A DNA stretch of 64,000 nucleotides from an uncultured Dorea sp. (lineage in GTDB: Bacteria > Bacillota_A > Clostridia > Lachnospirales > Lachnospiraceae), in NCBI GenBank assembly GCA_910578865.1, contig CAJTRM010000011.1, positions 1-64,000 of the forward strand, written 5' to 3'. The notes under the pieces were generated by a model. It searched no databases, had not been told where the DNA came from, and saw only the letters and a program-made list of their open reading frames with translations. The number at the start of each line of letters is the position of its first letter. Position 1 is the stretch's first letter. The translations under genes were made by a program, and so were the position numbers. Positions 9,144-18,343 of this stretch are shown here, one piece after another.

Positions 9144-10931
9144 ATGATGGAGAATAGAGAAAAATTAGAAATTGTCGGTCTGAAAGAAAAGCCCAGATAC
9201 TGGGATGACCGTTATATGAACGGGATAGAGAAGATGACGCCCGGCAGGTACGGGGTGCTCAAGGAAGAGGACGTGCGGATGCAGGTGCGCGACGGTATCA
9301 GTCTGGCAGTGGACATCTACCGTCCGGATACAGAGGAGGATATTAAGTTTCCGGGGCTCGTGGCATTTTCTGCATATGGGAAATCCATTCAGACGATGGA
9401 ACGTACTTCGATGCAGTTTAAGTCGGTGCTGTTTGATCATACGATCGAGGCCGGGGATATCTATGAATATGTAAAGCATGGATATATTGTGGTTGTCCTG
9501 GATCCCCGGGGAATCGGAAAATCAGAAGGAGCTTGGGACGGCCTGTACGGGCGCCAGGAGCAGGAAGACTGTTATGACGTGATCGAGTGGGCGGCAGAAC
9601 TTCCATATTGTAATGGAAATATCGGGATGATCGGGATCTCCTATTTTTCAATCCTGCAGCCTGTGGTTGCCGCACTGCAGCCGCCGCACCTGAAAGCGAT
9701 CATGATGGTAGAGGTTGTGGATAATATGTACCATCACAACTACCCGGGCGGTGTGTTTGTCAATCGTTCCTTTATGTATACAGATTTCTGTCCGGATGTC
9801 AGCGCTGTTTCCACAGCGGAGCGCACTTATACGACAGAGGAACTAAAGGAGCGGATAAAGAAACGGCTGGAGGATCCGGACATTAACCATAGCGCCTTAT
9901 ATTCAGGCATACTAAGCTGCTGGCCGCCGAGAAACCAGACCTATTTCTTTGATATGCTGCTGCATGACGATGACGGTGATTTCTGGAGGGAACGTTCGAT
10001 TGAGAGCCACCCGGAAGACATTAAGGTGCCGATGTACCTGATCTCGGAATATTATGAATTGGGCCGTTTTTCCCAGGGACCGTTTTTCCTGTTTACTCAT
10101 GGGGATATGTCGGTGCCGAGGAAACTGGCGGCGCCCGAGGAGCATGATGCGCTTCATCTGCCGCACCGCATCATGACGCCGGAATACCTGAGGTGGTACG
10201 ATTACTGGTTAAAAGGGATCGATACCGGTATCATGGACGAGCCGCCTATGAAGCTGCTTGTGCGCGGTATTGATAAATTCCGCTATGAATATGAATGGCC
10301 GCTGGCGCGCACCCGGTGGACAAAATATTATCTGCGTGACGGAGGGCTTTTGTCTACAGAAAAAGAGACGGATGAACATATTTTGCCGACCGTTCTGAAC
10401 CACAGAAGTCCATACAGGGGAGGCTCCAATGAGACATATGAGGTTCCCGCCATAAGATTTTGCACCCCGGTGCTGGAGGAAGATGTAGAGGTGACAGGCC
10501 CTATTGTTCTGCATCTGATGTGCGCCATTGATAAGACGGATGCCAATTTTACAGTGATGCTTAATGATGTACCGCCCAAGGGAAGGCCGGCGAATATCGT
10601 GACAGGAAATCTTAAGGCATCCCACAGGGGGCTGGAAAAGAAGGAGTTAAAGCCGTGGGAGCTGAACAATGACCATACAAGAAAGGTTCCGGTAGTGCCG
10701 GGAGAGATCAATGAGTATACCATTGAGGTCATGAACACTTCTATGGTATTCAGGAAAGGCCACCGTATCGAGGTGGAGATAAAGAATTATGACGCCAATC
10801 CGTATCACTGGATGGTACAGCTTCCCAACAGTGAGGATATTGAATATAAGGTGTATGTGGACGGGATACATAATTCTTATATTAACCTGCCTGTGATTCC
10901 GTATTCCGATGAAGAGCAGTGGATCAGGTAG
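9144..10931 (+). CDS. CocE/NonD (S15) family serine hydrolase
   Basis: 595 residues. The start is 9144 or the next codon, 9147, both behind GGGAGG. It has the same architecture as the preceding gene and is clearly paralogous (shared DYWLKGIDTG, MDEPPMKLLV). Here the elbow is intact, IGISYFS with Ser166, with DPRGIGKSEG upstream as in active family members. His residues (EEHDALHLPHR) lie where the catalytic His is expected. Members hydrolyse esters or amides, including cephalosporin esters, cocaine and X-Pro peptides; the substrate here is unknown. No signal peptide, so cytoplasmic. The shared MerR-type promoter links both hydrolases to the kynurenine-type genes, suggesting an acylated or amide-linked aromatic substrate (inference). 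Confidence 0.88.
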   Translation: MMENREKLEIVGLKEKPRYWDDRYMNGIEKMTPGRYGVLKEEDVRMQVRDGISLAVDIYRPDTEEDIKFPGLVAFSAYGKSIQTMERTSMQFKSVLFDHTIEAGDIYEYVKHGYIVVVLDPRGIGKSEGAWDGLYGRQEQEDCYDVIEWAAELPYCNGNIGMIGISYFSILQPVVAALQPPHLKAIMMVEVVDNMYHHNYPGGVFVNRSFMYTDFCPDVSAVSTAERTYTTEELKERIKKRLEDPDINHSALYSGILSCWPPRNQTYFFDMLLHDDDGDFWRERSIESHPEDIKVPMYLISEYYELGRFSQGPFFLFTHGDMSVPRKLAAPEEHDALHLPHRIMTPEYLRWYDYWLKGIDTGIMDEPPMKLLVRGIDKFRYEYEWPLARTRWTKYYLRDGGLLSTEKETDEHILPTVLNHRSPYRGGSNETYEVPAIRFCTPVLEEDVEVTGPIVLHLMCAIDKTDANFTVMLNDVPPKGRPANIVTGNLKASHRGLEKKELKPWELNNDHTRKVPVVPGEINEYTIEVMNTSMVFRKGHRIEVEIKNYDANPYHWMVQLPNSEDIEYKVYVDGIHNSYINLPVIPYSDEEQWIR

Positions 10932-10978
10932 GATATTCGGAGAAAACTTATATCGGAAATGGAGAAGATGATATACAG

Positions 10979-11024
10979 AAAAAGGAGATGCACAGATCAA
11001 AGAGACGGTCGGCATCTTCTTTTT
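10979..11024 (+). terminator. Terminator after the hydrolase pair
   Basis: AAAAAGGAGATGC pairs with GCATCTTCTTTTT over 13 bp (one G-U) around a 20-base loop, with the U-tract forming part of the stem. Confidence 0.6.
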
Positions 11025-11111
11025 GTTGTCTGCCCGCCGATATTTTATTATAATAGAAAATAATCCCCCTCAGTGTCCACTGAGGGTACTAAAAGAAGAG
11101 AGGAAAGTGTA

Positions 11112-11645
11112 ATGGACAATATAATACAGAAACTGATTGAGGGTATGACAAAGGATATCATTACAAATGTGGTTAATAAGATTGTTGAAGGGAAAGCCAG
11201 GCAGGTTGCACAGAAAGAAGGACAGGGGTGGGAAGGAAGTTTCCACAGTATGATATCGGGGTATTATACAGGGCTTAGTTTTCAGTATCTTGGTATCTTA
11301 TTGGTTGTCGTTTTAGCTGTAAGTATGACCGGGATGTGGCTTGCGGGAGACCGGGAAGATTTGTGGATATTTTTCACGATTATGGTTTTATTTTTAGTTG
11401 TTACGGTTATAATGAAGAGGCGTATGCGTGTGGTCGTATATTGGTCGGGCGGTATTCTGTTTCTTGACCGCAAAGGGAACGAGATTGTACAGATGCCCTC
11501 CATGATGCTCCATCAGGCTGTGATCAAGCGCAGCAAAATCATAATTCCCTGGGAGGGAAAGAGATACATAATCTATCGGAATGTTAAGGATAATGAACAG
11601 GATGTAAGGGAGATGCTTGCATTTTACGGGATTGATCCTACTTAA
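11112..11645 (+). CDS. Small membrane protein of unknown function
   Basis: 177 residues from the ATG at 11112, preceded by GAGGAAAG. The N-terminal 50 residues are polar with an amphipathic helix (MDNIIQKLIEGMTKDIIT). Two hydrophobic segments follow at about 60-80 and 85-105, separated by a short turn (GDRED), then a cytoplasmic domain of about 75 residues resembling a PH-like fold (VVYWSGGILFLDRKGNE). No family recognised. Its 3' end overlaps the convergent ABC ATPase gene by 8 bases. It stands alone on its strand. Confidence 0.65.
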   Translation: MDNIIQKLIEGMTKDIITNVVNKIVEGKARQVAQKEGQGWEGSFHSMISGYYTGLSFQYLGILLVVVLAVSMTGMWLAGDREDLWIFFTIMVLFLVVTVIMKRRMRVVVYWSGGILFLDRKGNEIVQMPSMMLHQAVIKRSKIIIPWEGKRYIIYRNVKDNEQDVREMLAFYGIDPT

Positions 11646-12378
11646 CCTTCTCAAGAAATCTTTTGATCCGCAGGGAATTGGTCTCCATAGAGAAAAATTC
11701 CCGCGCGGGATCATCTACAACGATGCATCCGTCTTCCATGTATATGATACGGTCTGCAATTTCCTTTGCGAAATTCATCTCGTGAGTAACGATCAGAATG
11801 ATCCGTTCAGTTTCTTCCAGAGCCAGACTTCGGATTACCTCCTGCACTTCATAGACCAGTTCCGGATCCAGAGAGGAGGTCGGTTCATCAAAAAGAATGC
11901 ATTTGGGATTTACGGCTAAAGCCCGGGCAATCCCTGCCCGCTGCTGCTGTCCGCCGGACATATGTGCCGGATAGGAATCTGCCTTATCTAAGATGCCGAC
12001 CTGGTTCAGAAGTTCTCTTGCCTGCTCTAAGGCATCCTTTTTGTTAATGTGCCGGACTGTTTCCAGAGGCAGCAGGACATTCTGCAGACATGTTTTATTT
12101 ACAAATAAATTATAGTTCTGAAATACCATAGAGGTCTTTCCGCGCAGGGTGCGGACGTCAGCCCTGGAGTGATTTGCGGCATCTACCGTGGCGCCATCCA
12201 ATTCAATGATTCCCTGCTGCGGCAGTTCCAGATAATTGATGCACCGCAAAAGAGTTGACTTGCCGGAGCCTGACGGGCCGATGACTGCAACGACCTGACC
12301 GTCTGCTATTTCCAGATCCAGTCCCTTTATTATATCTAAATTTCCATAACTTTTATGCAGATTCTTTATTTGCAGCAT
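11638..12378 (-). CDS. Polar amino acid ABC transporter, ATP-binding subunit
   Basis: 246 residues starting MLQIKNLHKSYGNLD. The start at 12378 is chosen because it matches the family N-terminus and keeps just 4 bases between this and the upstream gene. Motifs: Walker A GPSGSGKST, Q-loop VFQNYNLF, signature MSGGQQQR, Walker B CILFDEPTSSLD and the switch His in LIVTHEM. It is the GlnQ/HisP-type ATPase that drives import with the permease and lipoprotein encoded upstream in the same operon. Cytoplasmic face of the membrane. Confidence 0.93.
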   Translation of the reverse strand: MLQIKNLHKSYGNLDIIKGLDLEIADGQVVAVIGPSGSGKSTLLRCINYLELPQQGIIELDGATVDAANHSRADVRTLRGKTSMVFQNYNLFVNKTCLQNVLLPLETVRHINKKDALEQARELLNQVGILDKADSYPAHMSGGQQQRAGIARALAVNPKCILFDEPTSSLDPELVYEVQEVIRSLALEETERIILIVTHEMNFAKEIADRIIYMEDGCIVVDDPAREFFSMETNSLRIKRFLEKVK

Positions 12379-12382
12379 TAGA

Positions 12383-13237
12383 TCACCCTTGTTTTTCTTC
12401 CGCTCCTTTTTGGCGCAGATACTCTTCGTAGCGTTCTTCATTATTTTTCTGTTTTTTCCACCATGTACCGCAGGATACGCCATAGTAATTGTTCGGGTCA
12501 ATGGGGACGCCAAGATCATTTTCACTGTCAAGACGCGCACGGATCCGTTCCTTTTCCTGTGCGCTGTCGATCAGATCCAGAGTCTGGAGCACGCCGTCAA
12601 CAAGTCCGTCGAACAAATTGACCGGAAGTCCTGCACCGATATCGTTGTGACTCCATTTGCATGCCCGGCGTGTGCCCTCGCACAAAAATGAGATGTTCAT
12701 ATCATTTGTCATAAACGGACGAGCACACAGGTCAGAACAGACTCCCTGATTCCCTACACTGGACATACTGTGAAACAGGCCGTATTGGTAGGTATAGCCC
12801 TGCACGATCCGCATCATCTGATAAGAATCTCCAAAGAGGATGACCACATCTGCAGCATTTAGTTCATCCAGGGGAGCAACTTCGATTCCATACAGCTCCT
12901 GGTCAATAAAGAGTGTCGCGTCCTGTGCCTGCTTTGCCACGGCTCTTGAAGCATACAGGCCGCAGCTGTAGAAGATCTGGCCGGAAGCTGTCAGGCTGTC
13001 ATTTGGCTCTATACCCAATGCCTTGCGCGATCTTCCGCATCCGAAGTTCTTTGGTTCACATTTAAAATGAAAGCCGTCTCCGGCATGCTTTATCATGACG
13101 CAGAATCGTGTGCGTTTATTATAACAGTCACAGTGAGTATCCTGATATTCGGCCCAGGAGTAGAGAAAACGTATGCCGACGATTTTGCGGGTAAGGCCCA
13201 GGGCACAGCTTATTTTCATTACATTTTCTTTTTTCAT
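12383..13237 (-). CDS. DUF169 family protein inside the amino acid ABC operon
   Basis: 284 residues starting MKKENVMKISCALGL after AAGGAAG. Sequence features match the DUF169/COG2043 family: VGIRFLYS near the N-terminus, a Cys-rich stretch (FKCEPKNFGCG), then GVCSDLCARPF in the middle. At least nine Cys residues suggest metal or cofactor binding; the function is not established. It lies between permease and ATPase genes with short spacings, so it is co-transcribed with the transporter. Involvement in using or sensing the imported solute is an inference. No signal peptide. Confidence 0.78.
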   Translation of the reverse strand: MKKENVMKISCALGLTRKIVGIRFLYSWAEYQDTHCDCYNKRTRFCVMIKHAGDGFHFKCEPKNFGCGRSRKALGIEPNDSLTASGQIFYSCGLYASRAVAKQAQDATLFIDQELYGIEVAPLDELNAADVVILFGDSYQMMRIVQGYTYQYGLFHSMSSVGNQGVCSDLCARPFMTNDMNISFLCEGTRRACKWSHNDIGAGLPVNLFDGLVDGVLQTLDLIDSAQEKERIRARLDSENDLGVPIDPNNYYGVSCGTWWKKQKNNEERYEEYLRQKGAEEKQG

Positions 13238-13252
13238 GCAAATGCTTCCTTT

Positions 13253-13918
13253 CTAGAGGTAACACGTTACGCGTTTTTCAAGTTTTTTCTGGAAGTATCC
13301 GATCATCAGCATCATTCCCCAATAAATAATGCCTACAGCCATATAAGATTCCAGGTAGCGATAGGACGTTGCCGAGCCGATCTTTGCTTTTGCCAGAAGT
13401 TCCACTACGCCGATGGTAAATCCCATGGCAGTGCTTTTCAGCATGCTGATGAAGGAATTTCCAAGCCCCGGCAATGCGACAACAAATGCCTGGGGGAAAA
13501 TAATCTTTCGAAGCGCCTGGAACCTGGTTAATCCGATGGAAACGGCGGCTTCCATCTGCCCCTTGTTTACAGACAGGAGGCCGCCCCGGATGATTTCGGA
13601 TATAAAAGCCGCCGAATTCATAGAGATCGAGATGATCAAAGCGGTTTCGGCCGTCATGGCTTTCAGTGGGTCTATGATCTGAGGAAGGCCGAAATATAGT
13701 ATAAATAACTGGGTGATATACGGAGTTGACCGGAAATAGGAAACATATAAGGCGGCAGATCCCCGTATTAGCCGAATTCGGCTGTTTTTGGCCAGCGCCA
13801 GGAGTATCCCCATAAAAAGTGCCAGAATAAAAGCAATCGTCCCCAAAAAGAAAGTGAACGGTACTTTGACAATAAGGCGGGGGAATTGTTCAAAAAAATA
13901 GATAACATCAAACTTCAT
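13253..13918 (-). CDS. Polar amino acid ABC transporter permease
   Basis: 221 residues with five hydrophobic helices. The His/Glu/Gln/Arg/opine family features are YFRSTPYITQLFILYFGLP in the middle and the EAA loop EAAVSIGLTRFQALRKIIFP that docks on the ATPase. Begins 14 bases after the stop of the binding-protein gene. Only one permease gene is present, so the channel would be a homodimer. Confidence 0.93.
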   Translation of the reverse strand: MKFDVIYFFEQFPRLIVKVPFTFFLGTIAFILALFMGILLALAKNSRIRLIRGSAALYVSYFRSTPYITQLFILYFGLPQIIDPLKAMTAETALIISISMNSAAFISEIIRGGLLSVNKGQMEAAVSIGLTRFQALRKIIFPQAFVVALPGLGNSFISMLKSTAMGFTIGVVELLAKAKIGSATSYRYLESYMAVGIIYWGMMLMIGYFQKKLEKRVTCYL

Positions 13919-13932
13919 ATGTGTTTTGCTCT

Positions 13933-14757
13933 TTATTCCTCGGTAAATGGCTGGGTTACATCACGGTGATACCATTTTTCTGAGATTTCTGCCAGAGTAC
14001 CGTCATCGGTCATTTCCTGAATGGCTTTATCAATGTTATCCTTTACTTCTTCAGAAACATCCTTGCTGATCGGAAATACATTTTCTTCCGTGATAACAGC
14101 TTCACCGAACATTTTATATGCATCGGCCTCGCCTTCCCGCTGCATCTTTTCAAAAGCCATGATCGTCATAGGAAATGCTTCAAAACGTCCAAGGTCTAAC
14201 TCTTCGTAAATGTTGCCTTCTGTCGTTACTAATTCAATTGTCTTGTCAGGGTTTTCTGTATTGTAGCCCTCAAAGAATTCGCTGAGCTTTCCGGGGGCGA
14301 TACAGATTTTCTGTCCGGCCAGATCAGCAAGGGATTCATATGGCTTATCCTTTAAGGATACCATGCGGATTATGTTGTAAGCATAGCGGGCTGAAAAGTC
14401 ATATTTGTCTTTGATCGCGTCTGTAATAGCTACCTGGATACCAAGAACATCGACTTTGCCGGCGTCGATAGCGCCATAGTGGGCATCCATGCCGTCAAAA
14501 TACTGGAATTCAACCGTATAGCCGGTTCTTTTGCCGATTTCATTCCATGTATCTACGACAAATCCGGCCGGCTCTTCCTTTTCATCGAGGAACCCGTATG
14601 GATTGTTTGTCCCCATGGATATTTTCAGGGTTTCATTGCTTTCTGTTGTTTCTTTTTTGTCAGCTGAGTCACCGGAAGCGTCTTCTTTCGCACCACATGC
14701 AGCGAGGCTTAATACCATGGAAACTGCCAAAAATAAATTCAGTACCTTTTTTTTCAT
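13933..14757 (-). CDS. Amino acid ABC transporter substrate-binding lipoprotein
   Basis: 274 residues. The signal peptide ends in the lipobox LSLAACG (lipidated Cys about residue 21), followed by an acidic/Ser linker and a periplasmic-binding-protein type 2 (SBP_bac_3) domain with WNEIGKRTGYTVEF and the hinge segment near KICIAPG. First gene of the operon, with AAGGAG upstream. It is anchored outside the membrane and delivers a polar amino acid. The specific ligand is not evident. Confidence 0.92.
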   Translation of the reverse strand: MKKKVLNLFLAVSMVLSLAACGAKEDASGDSADKKETTESNETLKISMGTNNPYGFLDEKEEPAGFVVDTWNEIGKRTGYTVEFQYFDGMDAHYGAIDAGKVDVLGIQVAITDAIKDKYDFSARYAYNIIRMVSLKDKPYESLADLAGQKICIAPGKLSEFFEGYNTENPDKTIELVTTEGNIYEELDLGRFEAFPMTIMAFEKMQREGEADAYKMFGEAVITEENVFPISKDVSEEVKDNIDKAIQEMTDDGTLAEISEKWYHRDVTQPFTEE

Positions 14758-14993
14758 AAATATCTCCTTTTCTTGTTGTGTTTGAGTGTGTGCCTTTATA
14801 TTAAGAAACCATGTTTATTATACTATTGGGAGGAAGAGGATGTCTAATTGTATATACTTATATATAGAAGTATATATAGAAAAAGGCAATAGATCATAGG
14901 TGTCAGATTATAATTTTTCGTCCGTCTATTGTGATTATATCTGGAAAGAGTTAAACTATTATAAATAACTTATGTTTGCCAAAGGGGATAAAT

Positions 14994-16874
14994 ATGTTAG
15001 TTTACGACGGAATAAAAACGGAGTTTTTACGAAGTGTTGAGCAGGATGAGATAGCATTAGAAATAGAACGGAATATTTTGGAAAGAATGAACCAGCATAC
15101 GACAAGAAATGAGTTCCGTGCCTGGGAGAATTCATTGGAGTATATGTATAAGGTTTTAAATGATGATGAAATTCCGGAGAAGGCCGGTATTGCAATCGAG
15201 TACAACATTCCTCAGACATCTAAGAGGATAGATTTTCTGATATCAGGTTATGACAAAGTGAAGAAAGGGAATGTTGTGATCATTGAACTGAAGCAGTGGG
15301 ACAAATTAGATGCGGTAAGAGGGGCGGATGCATTGGTGGAGACATATACAGGCAATGCGGTTCGTCAGGTGGTTCATCCGTCTTATCAGGCATGGTCGTA
15401 TGCAAGACTGATTACAGACTATAATCAATCTGTACAGGAAAAGGAGATTCATCTTTGGCCGTGTGCGTACCTTCATAACTACAGGCGTAAAGAAAAGGAT
15501 CCTCTTGATGAAGAACAATATGAATGCTATTTAACAGATGCTCCGGCGTTTACAAGAGGACAAGTGGACGGTCTGAGGGCATTTATTAAAAAAAGTATTG
15601 TAACAGGTGATGATAAAGAATTTTTGTATGCGATTGAGCATGGAAGAATAAGGCCATCCAAGAGTTTGCAGGAAGCAATTGCAAAAATGCTGAAAGGCAA
15701 TCAGGAATTTATAATGCTGGATGAGCAAAAAGTTGTCTTTGAAGAAATTTTACATATATCCAGACACTGCAAAGAGGATGGAAGAAAGAGGGTAATTATC
15801 GTACAAGGTGGGCCTGGAACCGGAAAAACGGTGGTTGCAATCAATTTATTGGCTCAGCTTACGAATGAAGGTCAATTTTGCCAATATGTGTCGAAAAATA
15901 GCGCACCCCGCAATGTTTATCAGAAAAAATTAAAAGGTGAAATGCAAAAGAGCAGTATTGAAAATATGTTTAAAGGCTCCGGGATTTATACAGAAGCGGA
16001 GGAAGGGGTTGTCGATACTATTCTGGTAGATGAAGCACACCGGTTAAATGAAAAGTCAGGCATGTTTCATAATATAGGTGAAAATCAAATAAAAGAGATT
16101 ATCCATGCCGCTAGATGCAGTGTATTTTTTATTGATGAAAGACAGCGAGTGACGCTCAGTGATATAGGGAGTGTTTCTGAAATCGAAAAATGGGCAGGTG
16201 CGGAAACAGATGAGGTTATACATATGGAACTGGTTTCTCAGTTCCGGTGCAATGGTTCTGATGGTTATCTCGCATGGATTGATCATACGCTGGAAATCCG
16301 AAGGACAGCAAATTGGGATATGGAGGATATCGATTATGATATTAGAATTATGGATTCTCCATTTGACGTTCAGGAAATTGTCATTGAAAAAAATCGTTCG
16401 AGCCATAACCGGGCAAGGATTTTAGCCGGCTACTGCTGGAACTGGTTAAAGGAGGGAGTAAATGATTCTGGCGTTCACGATATTAAGATTGGTGACTTTG
16501 AAATAAGCTGGAATCTGAAAAATACAACGACTTTTGCTATTGATGAGACATCTGTGAGCGAGGCGGGATGTATCCATACCTCGCAAGGGCTGGAATTTGA
16601 TTATGTAGGAGTCATCATTGGCAATGATCTGCGTTACGAAAACGGGAAGGTAATAACAGATTTTACAAAAAGGGCGAAAACCGATCAATCGCTAAAAGGA
16701 ATCAAAAAAATATATAAGGAGAACCCGCAAAAAGCACAGCAGCTTGCGGACGAAATAATTAAAAATACATATAGGACGCTTATGACCAGAGGAATGAAGG
16801 GATGTTATGTCTATTGTGTAGATGACAGTCTGGCGGCATATTTGCGGAGCTGCCTGAAAGAAAGGAAGAGATAA
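14994..16874 (+). CDS. Nuclease-helicase with Schlafen-group-3-type (DUF2075) P-loop domain
   Basis: 626 residues. The ATG at 14994 sits behind AAAGGGGATAA. Residues about 60-115 look like a PD-(D/E)XK nuclease: RIDFLISGYD, then VVIIELKQWD (Asp...Glu-x-Lys). Walker A GGPGTGKTVVA lies near residue 275, and VDTILVDEAHRLNE is the Walker B/DEAH region. The C-terminal helicase motifs include VSEAGCIHTSQGLEFDYVG and RTLMTRGMKGCYVY. This is the DUF2075/SLFN-group-3 helicase arrangement. A MazG gene follows 4 bases downstream. I infer a nucleic-acid surveillance or anti-phage role. The gene is not itself shown to be mobile. Confidence 0.85.
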   Translation: MLVYDGIKTEFLRSVEQDEIALEIERNILERMNQHTTRNEFRAWENSLEYMYKVLNDDEIPEKAGIAIEYNIPQTSKRIDFLISGYDKVKKGNVVIIELKQWDKLDAVRGADALVETYTGNAVRQVVHPSYQAWSYARLITDYNQSVQEKEIHLWPCAYLHNYRRKEKDPLDEEQYECYLTDAPAFTRGQVDGLRAFIKKSIVTGDDKEFLYAIEHGRIRPSKSLQEAIAKMLKGNQEFIMLDEQKVVFEEILHISRHCKEDGRKRVIIVQGGPGTGKTVVAINLLAQLTNEGQFCQYVSKNSAPRNVYQKKLKGEMQKSSIENMFKGSGIYTEAEEGVVDTILVDEAHRLNEKSGMFHNIGENQIKEIIHAARCSVFFIDERQRVTLSDIGSVSEIEKWAGAETDEVIHMELVSQFRCNGSDGYLAWIDHTLEIRRTANWDMEDIDYDIRIMDSPFDVQEIVIEKNRSSHNRARILAGYCWNWLKEGVNDSGVHDIKIGDFEISWNLKNTTTFAIDETSVSEAGCIHTSQGLEFDYVGVIIGNDLRYENGKVITDFTKRAKTDQSLKGIKKIYKENPQKAQQLADEIIKNTYRTLMTRGMKGCYVYCVDDSLAAYLRSCLKERKR

Positions 16875-16878
16875 AACG

Positions 16879-17220
16879 ATGACACAAAGAACAATTGATG
16901 AAGTTTTGAAATTCAGAGATGATAGAAACTGGAAACAATTTCATAATCCCAAAGACTTAGCGATTTCTATTAGTTTGGAGGCGGCGGAATTATTGGAAGT
17001 GTTCCAGTGGAGTGCTGAGGATGTGGCATGTGTAAGGAAAGTGGATAAGATCAAAGAGGAACTTGCAGACGTGTTGAATTATTGTATTCTTATGGCGGAT
17101 GTCTGCGGGCTGGATCTGGATGAAATCATACATGAAAAAGTGAGACAAAATAATGAAAAATATCCCATAGAGAAAGCATATGGGAGCAGAGAAAAATATA
17201 CAGAGTTAAAACGTAAATAA
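16879..17220 (+). CDS. MazG-like nucleotide pyrophosphohydrolase
   Basis: 113 residues, all-alpha NTP-pyrophosphatase fold. The metal-binding motif EAAELLEVFQW and downstream EELADVLNYCILMAD give the ExxE...ExxD arrangement of MazG/dUTPase-like enzymes. It hydrolyses NTPs or dNTPs to monophosphates and pyrophosphate. It starts 4 bases after the helicase-nuclease stop, so the two are translationally linked. The pairing suggests nucleotide-pool control coupled to DNA/RNA processing in stress or phage response (inference). Confidence 0.88.
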   Translation: MTQRTIDEVLKFRDDRNWKQFHNPKDLAISISLEAAELLEVFQWSAEDVACVRKVDKIKEELADVLNYCILMADVCGLDLDEIIHEKVRQNNEKYPIEKAYGSREKYTELKRK

Positions 17221-17278
17221 GAAAGCATCAATAAAAGGGGACTGACAGATCGGATAGATCCAGAAAGGGGATGGGCAG

Positions 17279-18259
17279 ATGTATAAGATCATAGATGAAA
17301 ACAACACATTATATTCTCAATATTTATACACCAAAGAATCAGAATTTGAACGCATGATCGTGAACAATGCGGAAGTTATTTTCGGGAAGGACGGCATATA
17401 CTTCGACATTAAAAAGAAGATCGGGGTTAACAAAAAGGGCGCGGCCATCCCGGACGGTTACTATCTGGATCTCACTTTCCACAATGCGCCGTGCCTGTAT
17501 CTGGTTGAGGTAGAGTTAAACAGCCATGATGTGTACGGACATATCGGGGAGCAGATTTTAAGGTTTGGTATTTCCTCCGACACGGACAAATATAAAATGA
17601 AGAATATTCTGCTTGCGGATATAAGCGGAGATCCTGATAAAACAGCGAAACTTGAGAGGTATTTTTCCGGCTCCAAGTATGGAAATATCAATGAATTGCT
17701 GGATAAGGTGATTTATGACAGCAAACCGGCTGCTATCATTGTGATTGACGAGGCAACAGAGGAGCTTTACAAGGTTTTGGGCCAGCTTACAATGAGGACG
17801 GATGTGATAGAAGCACAGACGTATGTATGTGGTGATAAAAAACTGCATCGTTTTGCACCGTTTCACGATGAGGTATTAACGGATTTGACAAGGGACGAAG
17901 ATCCGGATGAATTAGATACCATTGTTGTGGCGGCCCATGAAGAGGGATTTAACGAGGAGTTTCTGCAGAACAACCGATGGTATGCCATCAGGATCTCGGG
18001 AGCAATGGTGGACAAGATTAAATATATCGCGGCCTATCAGGTGGCTCCGGTTTCCGGTATTACACACATTGCAGAGGTGGAACATATAGAAAAATATGAG
18101 GATACGAATAAATATATCGTATTTTTTAAAAACGGTTCGCTGAGGAAGATTAATAAAGTGGGGCTGGGAAAGAAAAAGGGTTCGGCACCTCAGTCTCCGC
18201 GGTATTCTTCCTATAATGCGATCTTGGAGGCAAAAACTTTGGATGATGTGTGGAATTAG
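17279..18259 (+). CDS. Uncharacterised protein with predicted PD-(D/E)XK nuclease-like N-terminus
   Basis: 326 residues from the ATG at 17279 behind AAAGGGGATGG. Residues about 15-100 contain a spaced acidic motif pattern: SEFERMIVNNAEVIFG, then IPDGYYLDL and CLYLVEVELNSHD (Asp...Glu-x-Glu), with HIGEQILRF following. That resembles a restriction-endonuclease-like core. The rest is alpha/beta without recognised motifs. It follows the helicase/MazG pair by 58 bases on the same strand, so it may be a third member of that locus. Function unproven. Confidence 0.6.
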   Translation: MYKIIDENNTLYSQYLYTKESEFERMIVNNAEVIFGKDGIYFDIKKKIGVNKKGAAIPDGYYLDLTFHNAPCLYLVEVELNSHDVYGHIGEQILRFGISSDTDKYKMKNILLADISGDPDKTAKLERYFSGSKYGNINELLDKVIYDSKPAAIIVIDEATEELYKVLGQLTMRTDVIEAQTYVCGDKKLHRFAPFHDEVLTDLTRDEDPDELDTIVVAAHEEGFNEEFLQNNRWYAIRISGAMVDKIKYIAAYQVAPVSGITHIAEVEHIEKYEDTNKYIVFFKNGSLRKINKVGLGKKKGSAPQSPRYSSYNAILEAKTLDDVWN

Positions 18260-18308
18260 CATACTTCCTTTTGGCAGTCTAGATGAATGAGATTCCAAAA
18301 GTTGACAA

Positions 18309-18333
18309 GGGCGGAGAGTTATGTTTTCCGCCC
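18309..18333. terminator. Hairpin between convergent genes
   Basis: GGGCGGA and TCCGCCC flank an 11-base loop, located between the stops of the convergent 17279 and GH43 genes. A bidirectional role is likely, although the U-tracts are weak. Confidence 0.5.
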
Positions 18334-18343
18334 CTATCATCTC

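Noticed and set aside
14780..14990. Riboswitch or regulatory RNA in the divergent AT-rich region
   Set aside because: No recognisable aptamer pairing or terminator; it is sufficient for two ordinary divergent promoters.
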